DNA of 64,000 nucleotides from Paracoccaceae bacterium (GTDB taxonomy: Bacteria > Pseudomonadota > Alphaproteobacteria > Rhodobacterales > Rhodobacteraceae): assembly GCA_013214575.1 (NCBI GenBank), contig JABSSD010000078.1, forward strand, positions 40,577 through 104,576, read 5' to 3'. Position 1 is the stretch's first letter; each line of letters opens with the position of its first letter. The notes beneath the pieces were generated by a model. The model saw only the letters and a program-made list of their open reading frames with translations. It was not told the DNA's origin and did not search any database. Position numbers and translations under genes: made by a program. Shown here in pieces: positions 45,828 to 54,865 of this stretch.

Positions 45828-46934
45828 TCAACCGTCGTCGTCATCCTCGTCTTGCGAGCGCAGCTCCATCTCGCCGGCCTGAACCAGTTCGCGCATCACA
45901 TTGACCACTACACCCATCGCGGTCTCGCCGACAGAGGTTCTGACCTTGCCCTTTTCGGCGATTTCGTCGCGAATATTATTGGCCATTCGGCTGGACATAT
46001 TGGCGAGCATGAACTCGGCGCTTTCCTGTTCGTCTTCGCCATTGGCAAAGGCAAAGGCAAAGGCGGTCACCAGGTCCGGTTGCGGCACAACGCGGATAAT
46101 CCGGGGCACGTCGATCATGTTTACCCGCTGATGGATGATCGCAAAGGTAAAGATCGACCGGCGGACATCGGTGGCAAATTCCAGATCTTCTTCGTCCAGT
46201 GCGGTCAGCACCTCTTCGCGCTTGGCGGCAACCGATTGGGTCAGGATGGCACCGATACGCTCTCCGGGGGTCTCTTCAAAGGCAATTTCCGGCCGGGCCT
46301 CAATCTGGGCGGCAAGGGACAGGCCAATACGATCCACCGTATCCGGCGTCACCGAGCCGGTGTAGCGCACCGCATAAGTGATCCGGCGGGCCACCGGTCC
46401 GGGCATGTGGCTCAGCATTTCGGCGGCCTTGGCGGTGTCCAGTTTTGACAGCATCACCGCAGCAACTTCGGTGCTTTCTGCCTCGGCCAACTCGGCCAGG
46501 TCTTCGGCGGGCAGCGCCCGCAGCCGTTCCCAAGGATTGCCGAACTGGCGCACCCCGGCTTCTTTGCGCAGGCGGCGTTCGGTCTGGCGGCTGATTTTAC
46601 CTTCCATCGCTGACAAGGCTCCGGCCAACCCGTTGGGGAAGGACAGGCCGACATTGTCCAGCATTTCAGCAAATTCATTGGCCACAGAATGCAGCGTGTC
46701 GCGATCCACAAGCCCCATCCGGCCCATTTGCTGGGTCAGAGTGGCCTGCATTTCGTCAGACAGGTCTTCAATTGCGATATCGGCCCCTTCGTTCAGCAAA
46801 AGACGCACAACAATTGCGGCTTTGGCTTTGCCATTCAGCCCGTTCATCGGCAATGTGGGGGCGAGGGCGTCAAATCCGCCCAGAGTGTCCATGGTAGATG
46901 CTGGCGGTAACGCCAAGGCCAAATCGTGCTGCAT
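45828..46934 (-). CDS. fliG: flagellar motor switch protein FliG-like
   Basis: A 368-residue protein whose C-terminal part (LEFATDVRRSIFTFAIIHQRV ... IDVPRIIRVVPQPDLVTAFAFA ... NMSSRMANNIRDEIAEKG) matches the FliG C-terminal domain, and the middle part matches FliG_M. FliG is the rotor protein contacting the stator. The usual charged residues and EHPQ-type motif are not evident to me. No other flagellar gene lies in this window, so it is an orphan copy or the gene is detached from the flagellar cluster. ATG 46934 follows AGGGG. An acidic tail ends it (EDDDDG). Confidence 0.82.
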   Translation of the reverse strand: MQHDLALALPPASTMDTLGGFDALAPTLPMNGLNGKAKAAIVVRLLLNEGADIAIEDLSDEMQATLTQQMGRMGLVDRDTLHSVANEFAEMLDNVGLSFPNGLAGALSAMEGKISRQTERRLRKEAGVRQFGNPWERLRALPAEDLAELAEAESTEVAAVMLSKLDTAKAAEMLSHMPGPVARRITYAVRYTGSVTPDTVDRIGLSLAAQIEARPEIAFEETPGERIGAILTQSVAAKREEVLTALDEEDLEFATDVRRSIFTFAIIHQRVNMIDVPRIIRVVPQPDLVTAFAFAFANGEDEQESAEFMLANMSSRMANNIRDEIAEKGKVRTSVGETAMGVVVNVMRELVQAGEMELRSQDEDDDDG

Positions 46935-47013
46935 TCTTGCGCCCCTTTTACCTAAAAGATTCTTCTTCGGTTCAAGAACAGATTACGACATGATCCGTAA
47001 AGAAAGGCTGAAG

Positions 47014-47544
47014 TCAGTAGCTGAAACCCTGACCCGTTTCCAGGGCCGCGCGCAGAGAGAGCTCGGCCCAGGTTCCAATGCCACCCCGGGCCCGGATCTG
47101 CCGCCACTGGGCCAGCGCCTGCGCCGGGCGGTCGTCTTCGACAAAGCCTTGCCCCATATAAGAGCGGGCCAAAATGTTGTTGGGGTTCTGCGCGATGGCC
47201 TGGTTGTAAAACGCGTTTGCCAGCGCGATGTTGCCCAGCTTGCGATGGGTGAAGCCCCAATAGGTCAGCACCCGGTCATCGCTTTGATCTACCATGGCCC
47301 GCAACACACCCTGGGCGTCCTGAAATCGGCCGGCATAGGCCAGCTCGCGCACCGCCCCATAGAGCTGGTCGCTATCCAGCGACGATTTCTTTGGCCGCAC
47401 ACAGCGCTTTGCCTTGTCGTCCCAGACCCGCACGCCCCAACAGGATTTGGTGGTTTGAGTGGGGGTTGGGACGCCCTTGCCGCCACCGCTAGCCGCAAAG
47501 GAATAGCCGGGAAAACACATGAGCAAAATTAGCAACATACGCAT
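47014..47544 (-). CDS. secreted TPR-like protein
   Basis: A 176-residue exported protein. Signal peptide (MRMLLILLMCFPGYSFA), then the motif CWGVRVWDDKAKRC (C-x5-W-x6-C), and a C-terminal half of TPR-like helices (about residues 60-170: AYAGRFQDAQGVLRAMV, LGNIALANAFYNQAIAQNPNN). The ATG at 47544 is favoured because the signal peptide begins there; ATG 47562 is possible. Function unknown. It lies between fliG and the small Cys-motif gene, same strand. Confidence 0.8.
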   Translation of the reverse strand: MRMLLILLMCFPGYSFAASGGGKGVPTPTQTTKSCWGVRVWDDKAKRCVRPKKSSLDSDQLYGAVRELAYAGRFQDAQGVLRAMVDQSDDRVLTYWGFTHRKLGNIALANAFYNQAIAQNPNNILARSYMGQGFVEDDRPAQALAQWRQIRARGGIGTWAELSLRAALETGQGFSY

Positions 47545-47651
47545 AATAGACGTCCTGACCATTAGAAAACCACGCCTTCATACTAACCATGTAAGCATGA
47601 GTGCGGGATCACAATTTCCCGATCCAGCCGTCACATCTGAGTGAACCGAGC

Positions 47652-47807
47652 CTAGCCCGAGACCTGTTTGGTACAGCTCTGCGTCTCGGCGTTCCAGGCC
47701 GTGTCGGCACCACAGGATTGAGTTTGCTGGCTGTGCTGAGAGCAAGCGAATGCCGTACTTGCGGATATCAGGACGACAATGGCGGCGATGAAAAATTTTG
47801 TACTCAT
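47652..47807 (-). CDS. very small secreted Cys-motif protein
   Basis: A 51-residue product with a signal peptide (MSTKFFIAAIVVLISASTAFA) and a 30-residue mature part containing CGADTAWNAETQSC, again C-x5-W-x6-C, as in the TPR protein downstream. The pattern resembles CBM14/peritrophin-like chitin-binding repeats, a guess from the spacing. GGAGATC precedes the ATG (47807). It lies just downstream of purB, and small proteins in this position are sometimes labelled adenylosuccinate lyase by mistake. Confidence 0.75.
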   Translation of the reverse strand: MSTKFFIAAIVVLISASTAFACSQHSQQTQSCGADTAWNAETQSCTKQVSG

Positions 47808-47907
47808 GACTGATCTCCATACTGGCAACGATACCAGCATAGCGCAGAAGCTGAAAAATTTCAAAACCTGATCGCGCGGGAGCGGACATGTGCCGGTTGC
47901 TGAAACG

Positions 47908-47939
47908 CAGCACGCCCCACCTGATGGCGGGGCGTGCTG
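47908..47939. terminator. hairpin after purB
   Basis: Eleven-base arms CAGCACGCCCC and GGGGCGTGCTG, loop ACCTGATGGC, 30 bases past the purB stop (minus strand). A short T stretch (CGTTTC) follows on the minus strand, so it is a fair terminator. Confidence 0.7.
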
Positions 47940-47968
47940 TCTTGATCGGCATAAATTGGGGGGGCTGG

Positions 47969-49273
47969 TTACTCGCCAAACACCCGGGCAAAGATCGTGT
48001 CGACATGTTTGGTGTGATAATCCATGTCGAATTTTTCGTTGATACCCGTCTCGCCAAGGGCCGCAACCACTTCGCCGTCCGCCAGCAGCAGATCGCGGAA
48101 GTCGAGACGCTCTTCCCAGACCTTCATGGCATTGCGCTGGACCATGGAATAGGCATCCTCACGCGATACTCCGGCCTGTGTCAGCGCCAGAAGCACCCGC
48201 TGGCTCATCACCAGACCTGGGAATTTGTTCATGTTGTCCAGCATGTTCTGGGGGTAGATCAGCATCTTATCGACCACGCCGGTCAGCCGGGCCAGGGCAA
48301 AATCCAGGGTGATGCAGCTGTCGGGGCCGATGGCGCGTTCAACGGAGGAGTGGGAAATATCCCGCTCGTGCCAGAGGGTCACATTCTCCATTGCCGGCAC
48401 CACAGCCGAGCGGACCAGACGGGCCAGACCGGTGAGGTTTTCGGTCAGAATTGGGTTTTTCTTGTGGGGCATCGCCGAGGAACCTTTTTGGCCGGACGAG
48501 AAGAATTCCGCACCTTCCAGTACCTCGGTGCGCTGCATGTGGCGAATTTCAGTGGCGACGTTTTCGATCGAGGAGGCAATCACGCCAAGGGTGGCAAAGA
48601 ACATCGCGTGACGGTCGCGCGGGATCACCTGGGTCGAGATCGGCTCAGGCGTGAGGCCGAGCGCGGCGCAGACATGCTCTTCGACGGCTGGGTCGATATT
48701 GGCGAATGTGCCAACCGCGCCAGAGATGGCACCGGTGGAGATTTCAGCGCGGGCCAGTTTCAGGCGGGCCAGGTTACGGTCCATTTCGGCATAGAACCGG
48801 GCGAATGTCAGGCCCATGGTGGTGGGTTCCGCGTGGATGCCGTGGGAGCGGCCGACGCGAACGGTGTCCTTGTGCTCAATGGCGCGCTTTTTCAACGCGG
48901 CCAGCAACCCGTCCATGTCCTTGATCAGGATATCGGCGGAGCGCACCAGCTGCACGTTGAAACAAGTGTCCAGCACATCCGATGAGGTCATGCCCTGATG
49001 CACAAAGCGGGCCTCGTCGCTGCCGATATGTTCGGCCAGATGGGTGAGGAAGGCAATCACGTCATGTTTGGTGACGGCTTCGATTTCGTCAATGCGGGCG
49101 ACGTCGAATTCAACGTCCTTGGCCTTCCACACCGCATCGGCATTCTCGCGCGGGATGACGCCAAGGTTGGCCATGGCTTCGCAGGCATGCGCCTCGATCT
49201 CGTACCAGATGCGGAATTTGGTTTCGGGAGACCAGATGGCAACCATGTCGGGGCGGGAGTAGCGAGGGATCAT
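47969..49273 (-). CDS. purB: adenylosuccinate lyase
   Basis: Purine enzyme that cleaves SAICAR to AICAR and adenylosuccinate to AMP, releasing fumarate. 434 residues, fumarase/aspartase superfamily. Seen: MTSSDVLDTCFNVQL, RSHGIHAEPTTMGL, and the signature loop GQKGSSAMPHKKNPILTE with the catalytic Ser. The start ATG (49273, MIPRYSRPDMVAIW) is conserved. The pathway partner purD is at the other end of this window. Confidence 0.96.
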   Translation of the reverse strand: MIPRYSRPDMVAIWSPETKFRIWYEIEAHACEAMANLGVIPRENADAVWKAKDVEFDVARIDEIEAVTKHDVIAFLTHLAEHIGSDEARFVHQGMTSSDVLDTCFNVQLVRSADILIKDMDGLLAALKKRAIEHKDTVRVGRSHGIHAEPTTMGLTFARFYAEMDRNLARLKLARAEISTGAISGAVGTFANIDPAVEEHVCAALGLTPEPISTQVIPRDRHAMFFATLGVIASSIENVATEIRHMQRTEVLEGAEFFSSGQKGSSAMPHKKNPILTENLTGLARLVRSAVVPAMENVTLWHERDISHSSVERAIGPDSCITLDFALARLTGVVDKMLIYPQNMLDNMNKFPGLVMSQRVLLALTQAGVSREDAYSMVQRNAMKVWEERLDFRDLLLADGEVVAALGETGINEKFDMDYHTKHVDTIFARVFGE

Positions 49274-49691
49274 TGGCCAGAACCTTTGTGAAAGCGCGGG
49301 GATGCGCGCCTATTAGATCAGGTGGGGCAAAACAACAAGGCAGGTGGCGCTGGGTGGGGCGTTTTGCCGTTGGTATTTTAGCGGTATTCCAGCGAAATTT
49401 TGGTGAAATGCCTGTGGAATGGACATAGCGGCCTAACAATACAAACCAGCCACATAATAGCCGACGGTGATTAGGTGCTCGATATTTGGCTAAGCGCCGC
49501 CCTGTTCGACCAGATCCGAGATTGGCAAGTGCGCCGCCCGAGTGCCCTGTATTTCGCGGCCTCAAACCTGTTGTTTCTAAGGGCAATATGAATTGAACCT
49601 TTTCATCGTGATGGAATTACTTTCTACTCGCGATAGTTTAGTCGCCATGGGTGGACTTGCCTGTGGCCTTCCTTTTCAAGGAGGCGCGGCA
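49274..49691. other. 418-bp intergenic region, purB to secreted protein
   Basis: Divergent gap. A 38-codon GTG frame (49475-49591) is open but I cannot support it as a gene. I see no RNA gene or repeat. Promoters for both flanking genes must lie here. Confidence 0.4.
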
Positions 49692-50258
49692 ATGCCGAAT
49701 TTATTGCGCAACATATTTGCAGCCGCAGGGCTCGCCGCATCGGTGGCCCTGATGTCAGGCCCGGCATTGGCGGATATGCCGGTCACTTACAAAGATGAGG
49801 GTCGTGCATTGTTCCACATATCGGTTCCTGATTTCTGGACCGTGCGGGCAGGCGGCGGACGTAGCCTCACCGCTCCGGGATCAGAGGAAGCGCGGCTGAT
49901 CAACCGGGTCATTGGTCTCACGCCGGTGTCGGAGGATGGCATTTGGATGGGGTTCATCTCACCGCATGGGGTGACAAACTACCAGGGCGCGCTGGAGTAT
50001 CTGCGCGGCGTTGGTCCGTTTCTGGTCAAAAATGCTGAGGTGCAGGAGCGCAAACGTATTTCTGTGGGTGGCCTACCCGCCGCGCGTCTGACCGGTAGCG
50101 GCAGTCGCGATGGCAAGGCGGTGCATTTCACTGCCGTTGTGGTCGATTTGCCGCGCGACAAGGTGGCCATCTCGGTGGTGGTGATGGAGGCCGGGGTGAA
50201 TCCGGATCTGGTATCCGATGTGAATGCCGTTTTTGCGTCGTTTCGGGCGGTTAGGTGA
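49692..50258 (+). CDS. exported protein of unknown function
   Basis: A 188-residue secreted protein: signal peptide ending about ALMSGPALA, then a single domain with FHISVPDFWTVRAGGGRS, GFISPHGVTNYQGALEYLR and a C-terminal VVVDLPRDKVAISVVVMEAG. The look is like small periplasmic or lipocalin-like proteins but I recognise no family. ATG 49692 follows AGGAGG 7-8 bases before; the 33 upstream codons are not part of it. Followed closely by a lipoprotein gene. Confidence 0.72.
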   Translation: MPNLLRNIFAAAGLAASVALMSGPALADMPVTYKDEGRALFHISVPDFWTVRAGGGRSLTAPGSEEARLINRVIGLTPVSEDGIWMGFISPHGVTNYQGALEYLRGVGPFLVKNAEVQERKRISVGGLPAARLTGSGSRDGKAVHFTAVVVDLPRDKVAISVVVMEAGVNPDLVSDVNAVFASFRAVR

Positions 50259-50272
50259 AGGGGTCTGATGCG

Positions 50273-50611
50273 ATGTTATTAAAACCAAACAAGGTGCTAC
50301 TTGCCGCTTTGCTGGCGGCTGCAACTGTGGGCCTGTCCGGTTGCGATCCCAATGCAACATATAGCGGTGGGGTGTATTATGACGGATTGTTGTGGAATGA
50401 TTATTACAATGGGCACCCACGGCCGCCGAGGCCGGAACACCCGATTGAGCCGCCGAGGCCGCCAAGACCCGAACACCCAATTGAGCGCCCGCCCGGCAAC
50501 CGCCCACCGGTTGCCCGTCCTCCGGTGACGCGACCTCCTGTAGCCCGTCCTCCTGTGGCGCGGCCACCGATCCATCGCCCGCCAGTGGCAAGACCGATGC
50601 CGCGCCGTTAA
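50273..50611 (+). CDS. proline-rich lipoprotein
   Basis: A 112-residue protein with a lipoprotein signal (LLAALLAAATVGLSGC, lipobox LSGC), a Tyr/Asn/Gly-rich middle and a tail of Pro/Arg repeats such as RPPVARPPVTRPPVARPP. Likely anchored to the outer membrane with an extended, positively charged tail that could lie along the wall. Starts 15 bases after the previous stop, so probably co-transcribed with it. Function unknown. Confidence 0.78.
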   Translation: MLLKPNKVLLAALLAAATVGLSGCDPNATYSGGVYYDGLLWNDYYNGHPRPPRPEHPIEPPRPPRPEHPIERPPGNRPPVARPPVTRPPVARPPVARPPIHRPPVARPMPRR

Positions 50612-50642
50612 CCGGGGCCAATGGCTCCCGCCCGCTTCCGAC

Positions 50643-50705
50643 CTCCCAACGGGAGGCACGGCTGCCGTTGGGCCCGGCGCCGCGCAAGCGCGGCGCCGGG
50701 CCCAA
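50643..50705. repeat. palindromic intergenic repeat with a 17-bp perfect stem
   Basis: CCTCCC-AAC-GGGAGG (50643-50657) followed by a long hairpin: arms of 17 bases starting TTGGGCCCGGCGCCGCG (50668-50684) and its exact complement (50689-50705), loop CAAG. It follows the proline-rich lipoprotein and precedes the convergent hydrolase-OsmC gene. Related to the elements at 2405 and 30661. Confidence 0.65.
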
Positions 50706-50795
50706 GACCGCAAGGGGTCTCTGCGGCAGCAGATGCACCGCGCGGGGGCGGGAGTGCACCGGGGCGTCAGGGATCTGGCCTGCCGGTGAGGCTGG

Positions 50796-52025
50796 CTAGG
50801 CTGCAGCTGGATGGCTTTGCAGCAGGGTGACAATCTTGGCCCCATGTTCCAAAGTGCGGTGTACCGGGCATTTGTCGGCGATCTTCAGCAAACGGCTGCG
50901 CTGCTCGGTGCTGAGCTCTCCCTGTAGGTGGACAACACGGGTGAACTGGTCGATGCGCGACGGGTTGCCGGTTGTGGCATCCTGGGCGTGCACCTTGTCA
51001 TGGCTGATCTCGACGCTGACCCGCTGCAAGGGCCAGCCCTTGCGGCGGGCATACATGCGGATTGTCATCGAAGTGCAGGCGCCCAGACCAGCCGACACAA
51101 ACCCGTAGGGCGACATCCCTAGGTTGCCGCCGCCATAGGCCAGCGGTTCGTCGGCATAGGCGTGATGATCCGGGCCGGACTGGATATCCTGCAGAAACCC
51201 ATCTGGGCTGACCTCGCTCACCCGCAAAATACCTTCGGGGGCGCCCGGCGGCGGGGCCGGAGGCGACAGGTCGATATAGCGCCCCGCCCAGGCGGCAATC
51301 ATGTCGGCGGCATATTCGGCGTCTCGGGCGCGGCTGATCAGGTGATCGGTCCCGTCCAGCGTGACAAAGCTTTTGGGATGTTTGGCTGTGGTGAAGATCT
51401 GCGCCGCATTCTCGATGCCGACGATTGCGTCTTGCGGTGCGTGCAACACCAGCAGCGCCGCGTTCAAATCGGCGATGGCGGTGGCCAGTGTTGCAGAGCG
51501 GATGTCCTCGACAAACGCCTGCGAGATGGTAAAGGGCCGCCCCCCCAGACAGACTTCGGCGGATCCCCTGGTGGCAATCTCATCCAGGGCGCCGGCAAAA
51601 TTATGCGCCACATGGCCAGGGTCAAACGGGGCGCCGAGGGTGACCACACCTTTGACCGATGGAATGCCAGCCCGGGCGCGTAACACTGCTGCACCGCCCA
51701 GAGAATGACCGATCAGCAATTCGGGGGCCATGCTGCGGGTGGCCAGGTACTGCGCTGCGGCGATCAGGTCGGCGACGTTTGATGAAAACGAAGTATTGGC
51801 AAATTCGCCCTCTGAATGGCCAAGCCCGGTAAAATCAAACCGCAGCACTGCGATTCCCATCGCCGCCAGCCGGCCGGCAATGCGCCGCGCCGCCGGGATA
51901 TCCTTGGAGCAGGTGAAGCAATGGGCAAACAGGGCGGTGGCCAGCACCGGGCCCTCTGGCAGGTCCAGCCGGGCGGCCAGCGGGGTTCCGGCGTGACCGG
52001 GGAATGTGATCTGTTGAGTGGGCAT
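50796..52025 (-). CDS. alpha/beta hydrolase fused to an OsmC domain
   Basis: A 409-residue two-domain cytoplasmic protein. Residues about 1-255 form an alpha/beta hydrolase with the nucleophile elbow IGHSLGGAAV, the acid and His (TDHLI) following. Residues about 270-409 are an OsmC/Ohr-like domain with GFVSAGLGACTSMTIRMYA and DKCPVHRTLEHG, holding the two redox Cys. OsmC proteins reduce hydroperoxides; the hydrolase partner is often found in this fusion in alphaproteobacteria. The ATG at 52025 is taken as the domain start. Substrate unknown. Confidence 0.9.
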   Translation of the reverse strand: MPTQQITFPGHAGTPLAARLDLPEGPVLATALFAHCFTCSKDIPAARRIAGRLAAMGIAVLRFDFTGLGHSEGEFANTSFSSNVADLIAAAQYLATRSMAPELLIGHSLGGAAVLRARAGIPSVKGVVTLGAPFDPGHVAHNFAGALDEIATRGSAEVCLGGRPFTISQAFVEDIRSATLATAIADLNAALLVLHAPQDAIVGIENAAQIFTTAKHPKSFVTLDGTDHLISRARDAEYAADMIAAWAGRYIDLSPPAPPPGAPEGILRVSEVSPDGFLQDIQSGPDHHAYADEPLAYGGGNLGMSPYGFVSAGLGACTSMTIRMYARRKGWPLQRVSVEISHDKVHAQDATTGNPSRIDQFTRVVHLQGELSTEQRSRLLKIADKCPVHRTLEHGAKIVTLLQSHPAAA

Positions 52026-52254
52026 GGGGGCGCGGCCTTTGCTGTGGGGTCCGACTAGAGTGAGCACGCGGGGACCGGTCGACAAGACCTGCTACAAATG
52101 TGTCACGCGAAGGTGATGCCGGGGCCTCCAGACCGCCCGGTCAATCTGGGCCATTGTTCGCCAATATCTGCCCCGGCACCGCATGGCATCGTCTATTTGA
52201 CGGCTGTGCGGTGCCGGGGCATGGGGTTTTCTCAACCGGTTCGCGGCGCGGCGC

Positions 52255-53598
52255 TCAGGTCTCGCCCATCAGCGCCGCATCAAACGGGTAGGTGGTCAGG
52301 TTCTCATAGCCATCCTCGGTGATCAGCACCTGATCCTCCAGCTTGATGGAGAAATCACCGCCAACCGCGCCGACGCAGGCCTCGACACAGAGCACCATTC
52401 CGGGTTCCAGCGGGTAGTCATAGGCCCCAGCCACCGCCTTGTCCGGATAGGCGACCAGTGGCCATTCATCACAGAGACCCACCCCGTGCATCAGGCAGCC
52501 GTATTTCTGCGCCTGAAATTCATCGTCCAGTTGGTGGCACTTGGCGCTCAGCTCGGGGATCATCACGCCGGGCTTCAGCATCTCCATATTGGTCATGATA
52601 TGATCATGGGCGTGGCGCATGGCATAGACCATATCCGGGCGCGGCTTTTGGTCGCCGATCCACCAGCTGCGCGAGATGTCGATGCAGATGCCGTAAGAGC
52701 CGATCAGATCGGTATCAAACGAGATGATCTCGTTTTGCTGGGTGATACGGGGTCCGCATTCCTGAAACCAGGGATTGGTGCGCTGGCCCGAAGAGAGCAG
52801 CCGGGTTTCGATCCACTCGCCACCGCGGCGGATGTTTTCGGCGTGCAGCACGGCCCAGATGTCATCCTCGGAGGTTTTGCCATCCCCGACATTGGCCCGG
52901 GCAAACTGTTCCATCTCCGCCACTGCGGTCTCGCAGGCGTGATTGGCACAGCGCATGGCGAGGATCTCGTCCTTGCCCTTGATGGCGCGGGTCTTTTCGG
53001 TGACTTCTTCGCCCTCCATGATCTCAAACCCCTGCGCCTCGAGACTGCGCAGCCCGTGCAGCATGATCTTGTCAACCGCCAGCCGTTTGTTATCGCCCGC
53101 GTGCTCCTGCAGCAGAACCCGCACCTCATTGGCAAAGACATCCGCTGCCACGTCCACTTTGTCGCCGCGGTCAAAGTAGAACAGATCTGCGCCGGATCGC
53201 TGCTCGCGGACCAATGGGTTGAAGGTCGACAGGAAGGGCGAGTTTTTATAGTCCCAGATCACCATATAGCCATCCGCACAGAGCAGCACCGCGCGGAACG
53301 GATTATGCGAGTTCCACAGCTGCATATTGGTGCTGTCGGTGGCGTAGCGGATGTTCAGCGGGTCGAACATCAGCAGCCCGCCATAGCCGCGATCAACGAT
53401 GGCCTGGGTCAGCCGTTGCCAGCGCAATTTCCGCATCTGGTCGAGGTTCGGCAGCTGCAACCCGGCGGCTGACCATTCACTCATCGCCAGCTGAGTGGGG
53501 CCGATCTCGATCCGGTTGTTGTCGTTCGGGCTGCCATCGCCCAGCGTGGCGCCGCGGCTTGGGTCAATTTTGCGAATGTCCCGGTAGTGTTCGGTCAT
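52255..53598 (-). CDS. dddP: dimethylsulfoniopropionate lyase DddP
   Basis: Cleaves DMSP to dimethyl sulfide and acrylate; an M24 (metallopeptidase-fold) enzyme that has lost peptidase activity. The 447-residue product matches DddP along its whole length as I remember it. All six metal ligands of the characterised Roseobacter enzyme are present at the same numbers: Asp295, Asp297 (SFDTDL), Asp307 (ICIDIS), His371 (LMHGVGL), Glu406 (CVEACVG) and Glu421 (LEDQV). Tyr366, near the substrate pocket, is also kept. It is transcribed alone. Found mostly in marine Roseobacter bacteria and some fungi, so it is a strong habitat clue. Confidence 0.95.
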   Translation of the reverse strand: MTEHYRDIRKIDPSRGATLGDGSPNDNNRIEIGPTQLAMSEWSAAGLQLPNLDQMRKLRWQRLTQAIVDRGYGGLLMFDPLNIRYATDSTNMQLWNSHNPFRAVLLCADGYMVIWDYKNSPFLSTFNPLVREQRSGADLFYFDRGDKVDVAADVFANEVRVLLQEHAGDNKRLAVDKIMLHGLRSLEAQGFEIMEGEEVTEKTRAIKGKDEILAMRCANHACETAVAEMEQFARANVGDGKTSEDDIWAVLHAENIRRGGEWIETRLLSSGQRTNPWFQECGPRITQQNEIISFDTDLIGSYGICIDISRSWWIGDQKPRPDMVYAMRHAHDHIMTNMEMLKPGVMIPELSAKCHQLDDEFQAQKYGCLMHGVGLCDEWPLVAYPDKAVAGAYDYPLEPGMVLCVEACVGAVGGDFSIKLEDQVLITEDGYENLTTYPFDAALMGET

Positions 53599-53827
53599 AA
53601 CGGACTCCCTTTACTGCACAGATGTGTCCAGTGTGGAGCCAAGCGGACAGAAACGCCGCGCTGAATGCGACTTTGCTGCCGGTCGTTTTTGCGCTACGAA
53701 ATCCGCTGTTCTGCGGGGTCAGAGACTGTTCGACGGGGGGGCAACCTGGCAGTGGTGTTTTGCATGCACACCCATGTGCTGGCCAATAGGGATTTGCTGG
53801 CGCAGTGGGCTGATAACCGACCCTTTG

Positions 53828-54523
53828 TTAGAGAGCGCCTGACTTCATCACCAAGGTCGTGCAGACAGTCAATGGGGCAACAAGGCTGAAAAAATGATGC
53901 TCACTGTTGCGCAACAGACCTCCAGCCCATGCCGTGAACCGCTGATAGGATGCGGGTCTGATGGCTGCAATCGGGGATTGGTGAAGCGAAGTTTGCATCT
54001 GCGAACAATGAAGCTCCAGCTCGGCTGCGGTCTCTTCGATTGGCGCAAAGCGGTCATCCGCGCTGGGCTGAGGTTGCGGCTGCATAGAGCGGATATTGGA
54101 GAACACATTGAGAAATTGCGACCGCGTCAAAGTTGCACTTGGGTGCATCCATTCGACCTGTTCTGCAGCCAGGGCTGGCACCAACCTGTACAGAATAACA
54201 GCCATCAGCATTTCGCTGAGTTCACGGTCACAATGGGTTGGAAAGTTAGGCTGCAGGGAGATTTCCACACGCTGCTGGCCTGGCCGTGGCTTCTGGCTGT
54301 CCGCAAGACTGTCTGCGGCTTCTGGCTGCTCCCCCATCCTGAGCACCAGACGGTATTGATCACAGGCCAGCGCAATCACGTCATTGGCGCGGGCGCTGAA
54401 CTGATCGACCGAATGGCCGTATTCTTCCAGCGTGTCGGCAATGATGCAGCTGCACTTGGCCAGCGCGCTGCCGGGTAGTCCGTAGTAGATTAATCCACCG
54501 TAAAATTGTGTTCTCTGGGCCAC
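53828..54523 (-). CDS. conserved-looking protein of unknown function
   Basis: A 231-residue cytoplasmic protein starting at GTG 54523 (MAQRTQFYGGLIYYGLPGSALAK in the coding frame), with GGAGG 8 bases upstream, an ideal spacing. No signal peptide or membrane segment. A helical first half (CSCIIADTLEEYGHSVDQFSARANDVIALACDQYRLVLRMGEQP) and a second part with several Trp/Gln/Pro residues. I do not recognise the family. The frame runs 74 codons further upstream without support. Next to dddP, but nothing links it to DMSP. Confidence 0.65.
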   Translation of the reverse strand: MAQRTQFYGGLIYYGLPGSALAKCSCIIADTLEEYGHSVDQFSARANDVIALACDQYRLVLRMGEQPEAADSLADSQKPRPGQQRVEISLQPNFPTHCDRELSEMLMAVILYRLVPALAAEQVEWMHPSATLTRSQFLNVFSNIRSMQPQPQPSADDRFAPIEETAAELELHCSQMQTSLHQSPIAAIRPASYQRFTAWAGGLLRNSEHHFFSLVAPLTVCTTLVMKSGAL

Positions 54524-54865
54524 CGTCAGGATCCTCCGCTCGGGTTGCTTCTTAGGAAACAATAGGCGCCGAAAATGCGGAAAATGAGGCGGGATGCGCG
54601 TAAATGCTAAGAAACTGTTTCCATATTGACGACACTGCCGAGCGGGGTAAATATTGTGAATTTTCAGATAGTTGAATTGTAGGTGGTGGTTTTCACGATA
54701 GAATTGCGGCCGAACCGGGGCAGGCGACGGCCACATTGCTGCCAAAGCTGTTACAATCGTGACTGGCGGGCTGGATTGTTTTTCTGCGGGCCTGCAAACG
54801 GTTTCTCGCAGCCCAAATCACCGGGCCTGTCGCCCCCCCCATGCTTTGCTGTGACCTTGCATGTC
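54524..54865. other. 342-bp intergenic region
   Basis: Between the unknown protein and the transglycosylase. Chance frames only. No tRNA, repeat or riboswitch seen. It must hold the promoter of the unknown protein gene on the minus strand. Confidence 0.4.

Noticed and set aside
49475..49591. 38-codon GTG frame in the gap after purB
   Set aside because: Short, without a ribosome site I trust and without homology that I can see.
51215..51250. AAAATACCTTCGGGGGCGCC inside the hydrolase-OsmC gene resembling the intergenic repeat
   Set aside because: It falls in an expected Pro-rich linker between two domains, and the TTTCTTNTTG part is absent. Probably chance similarity.
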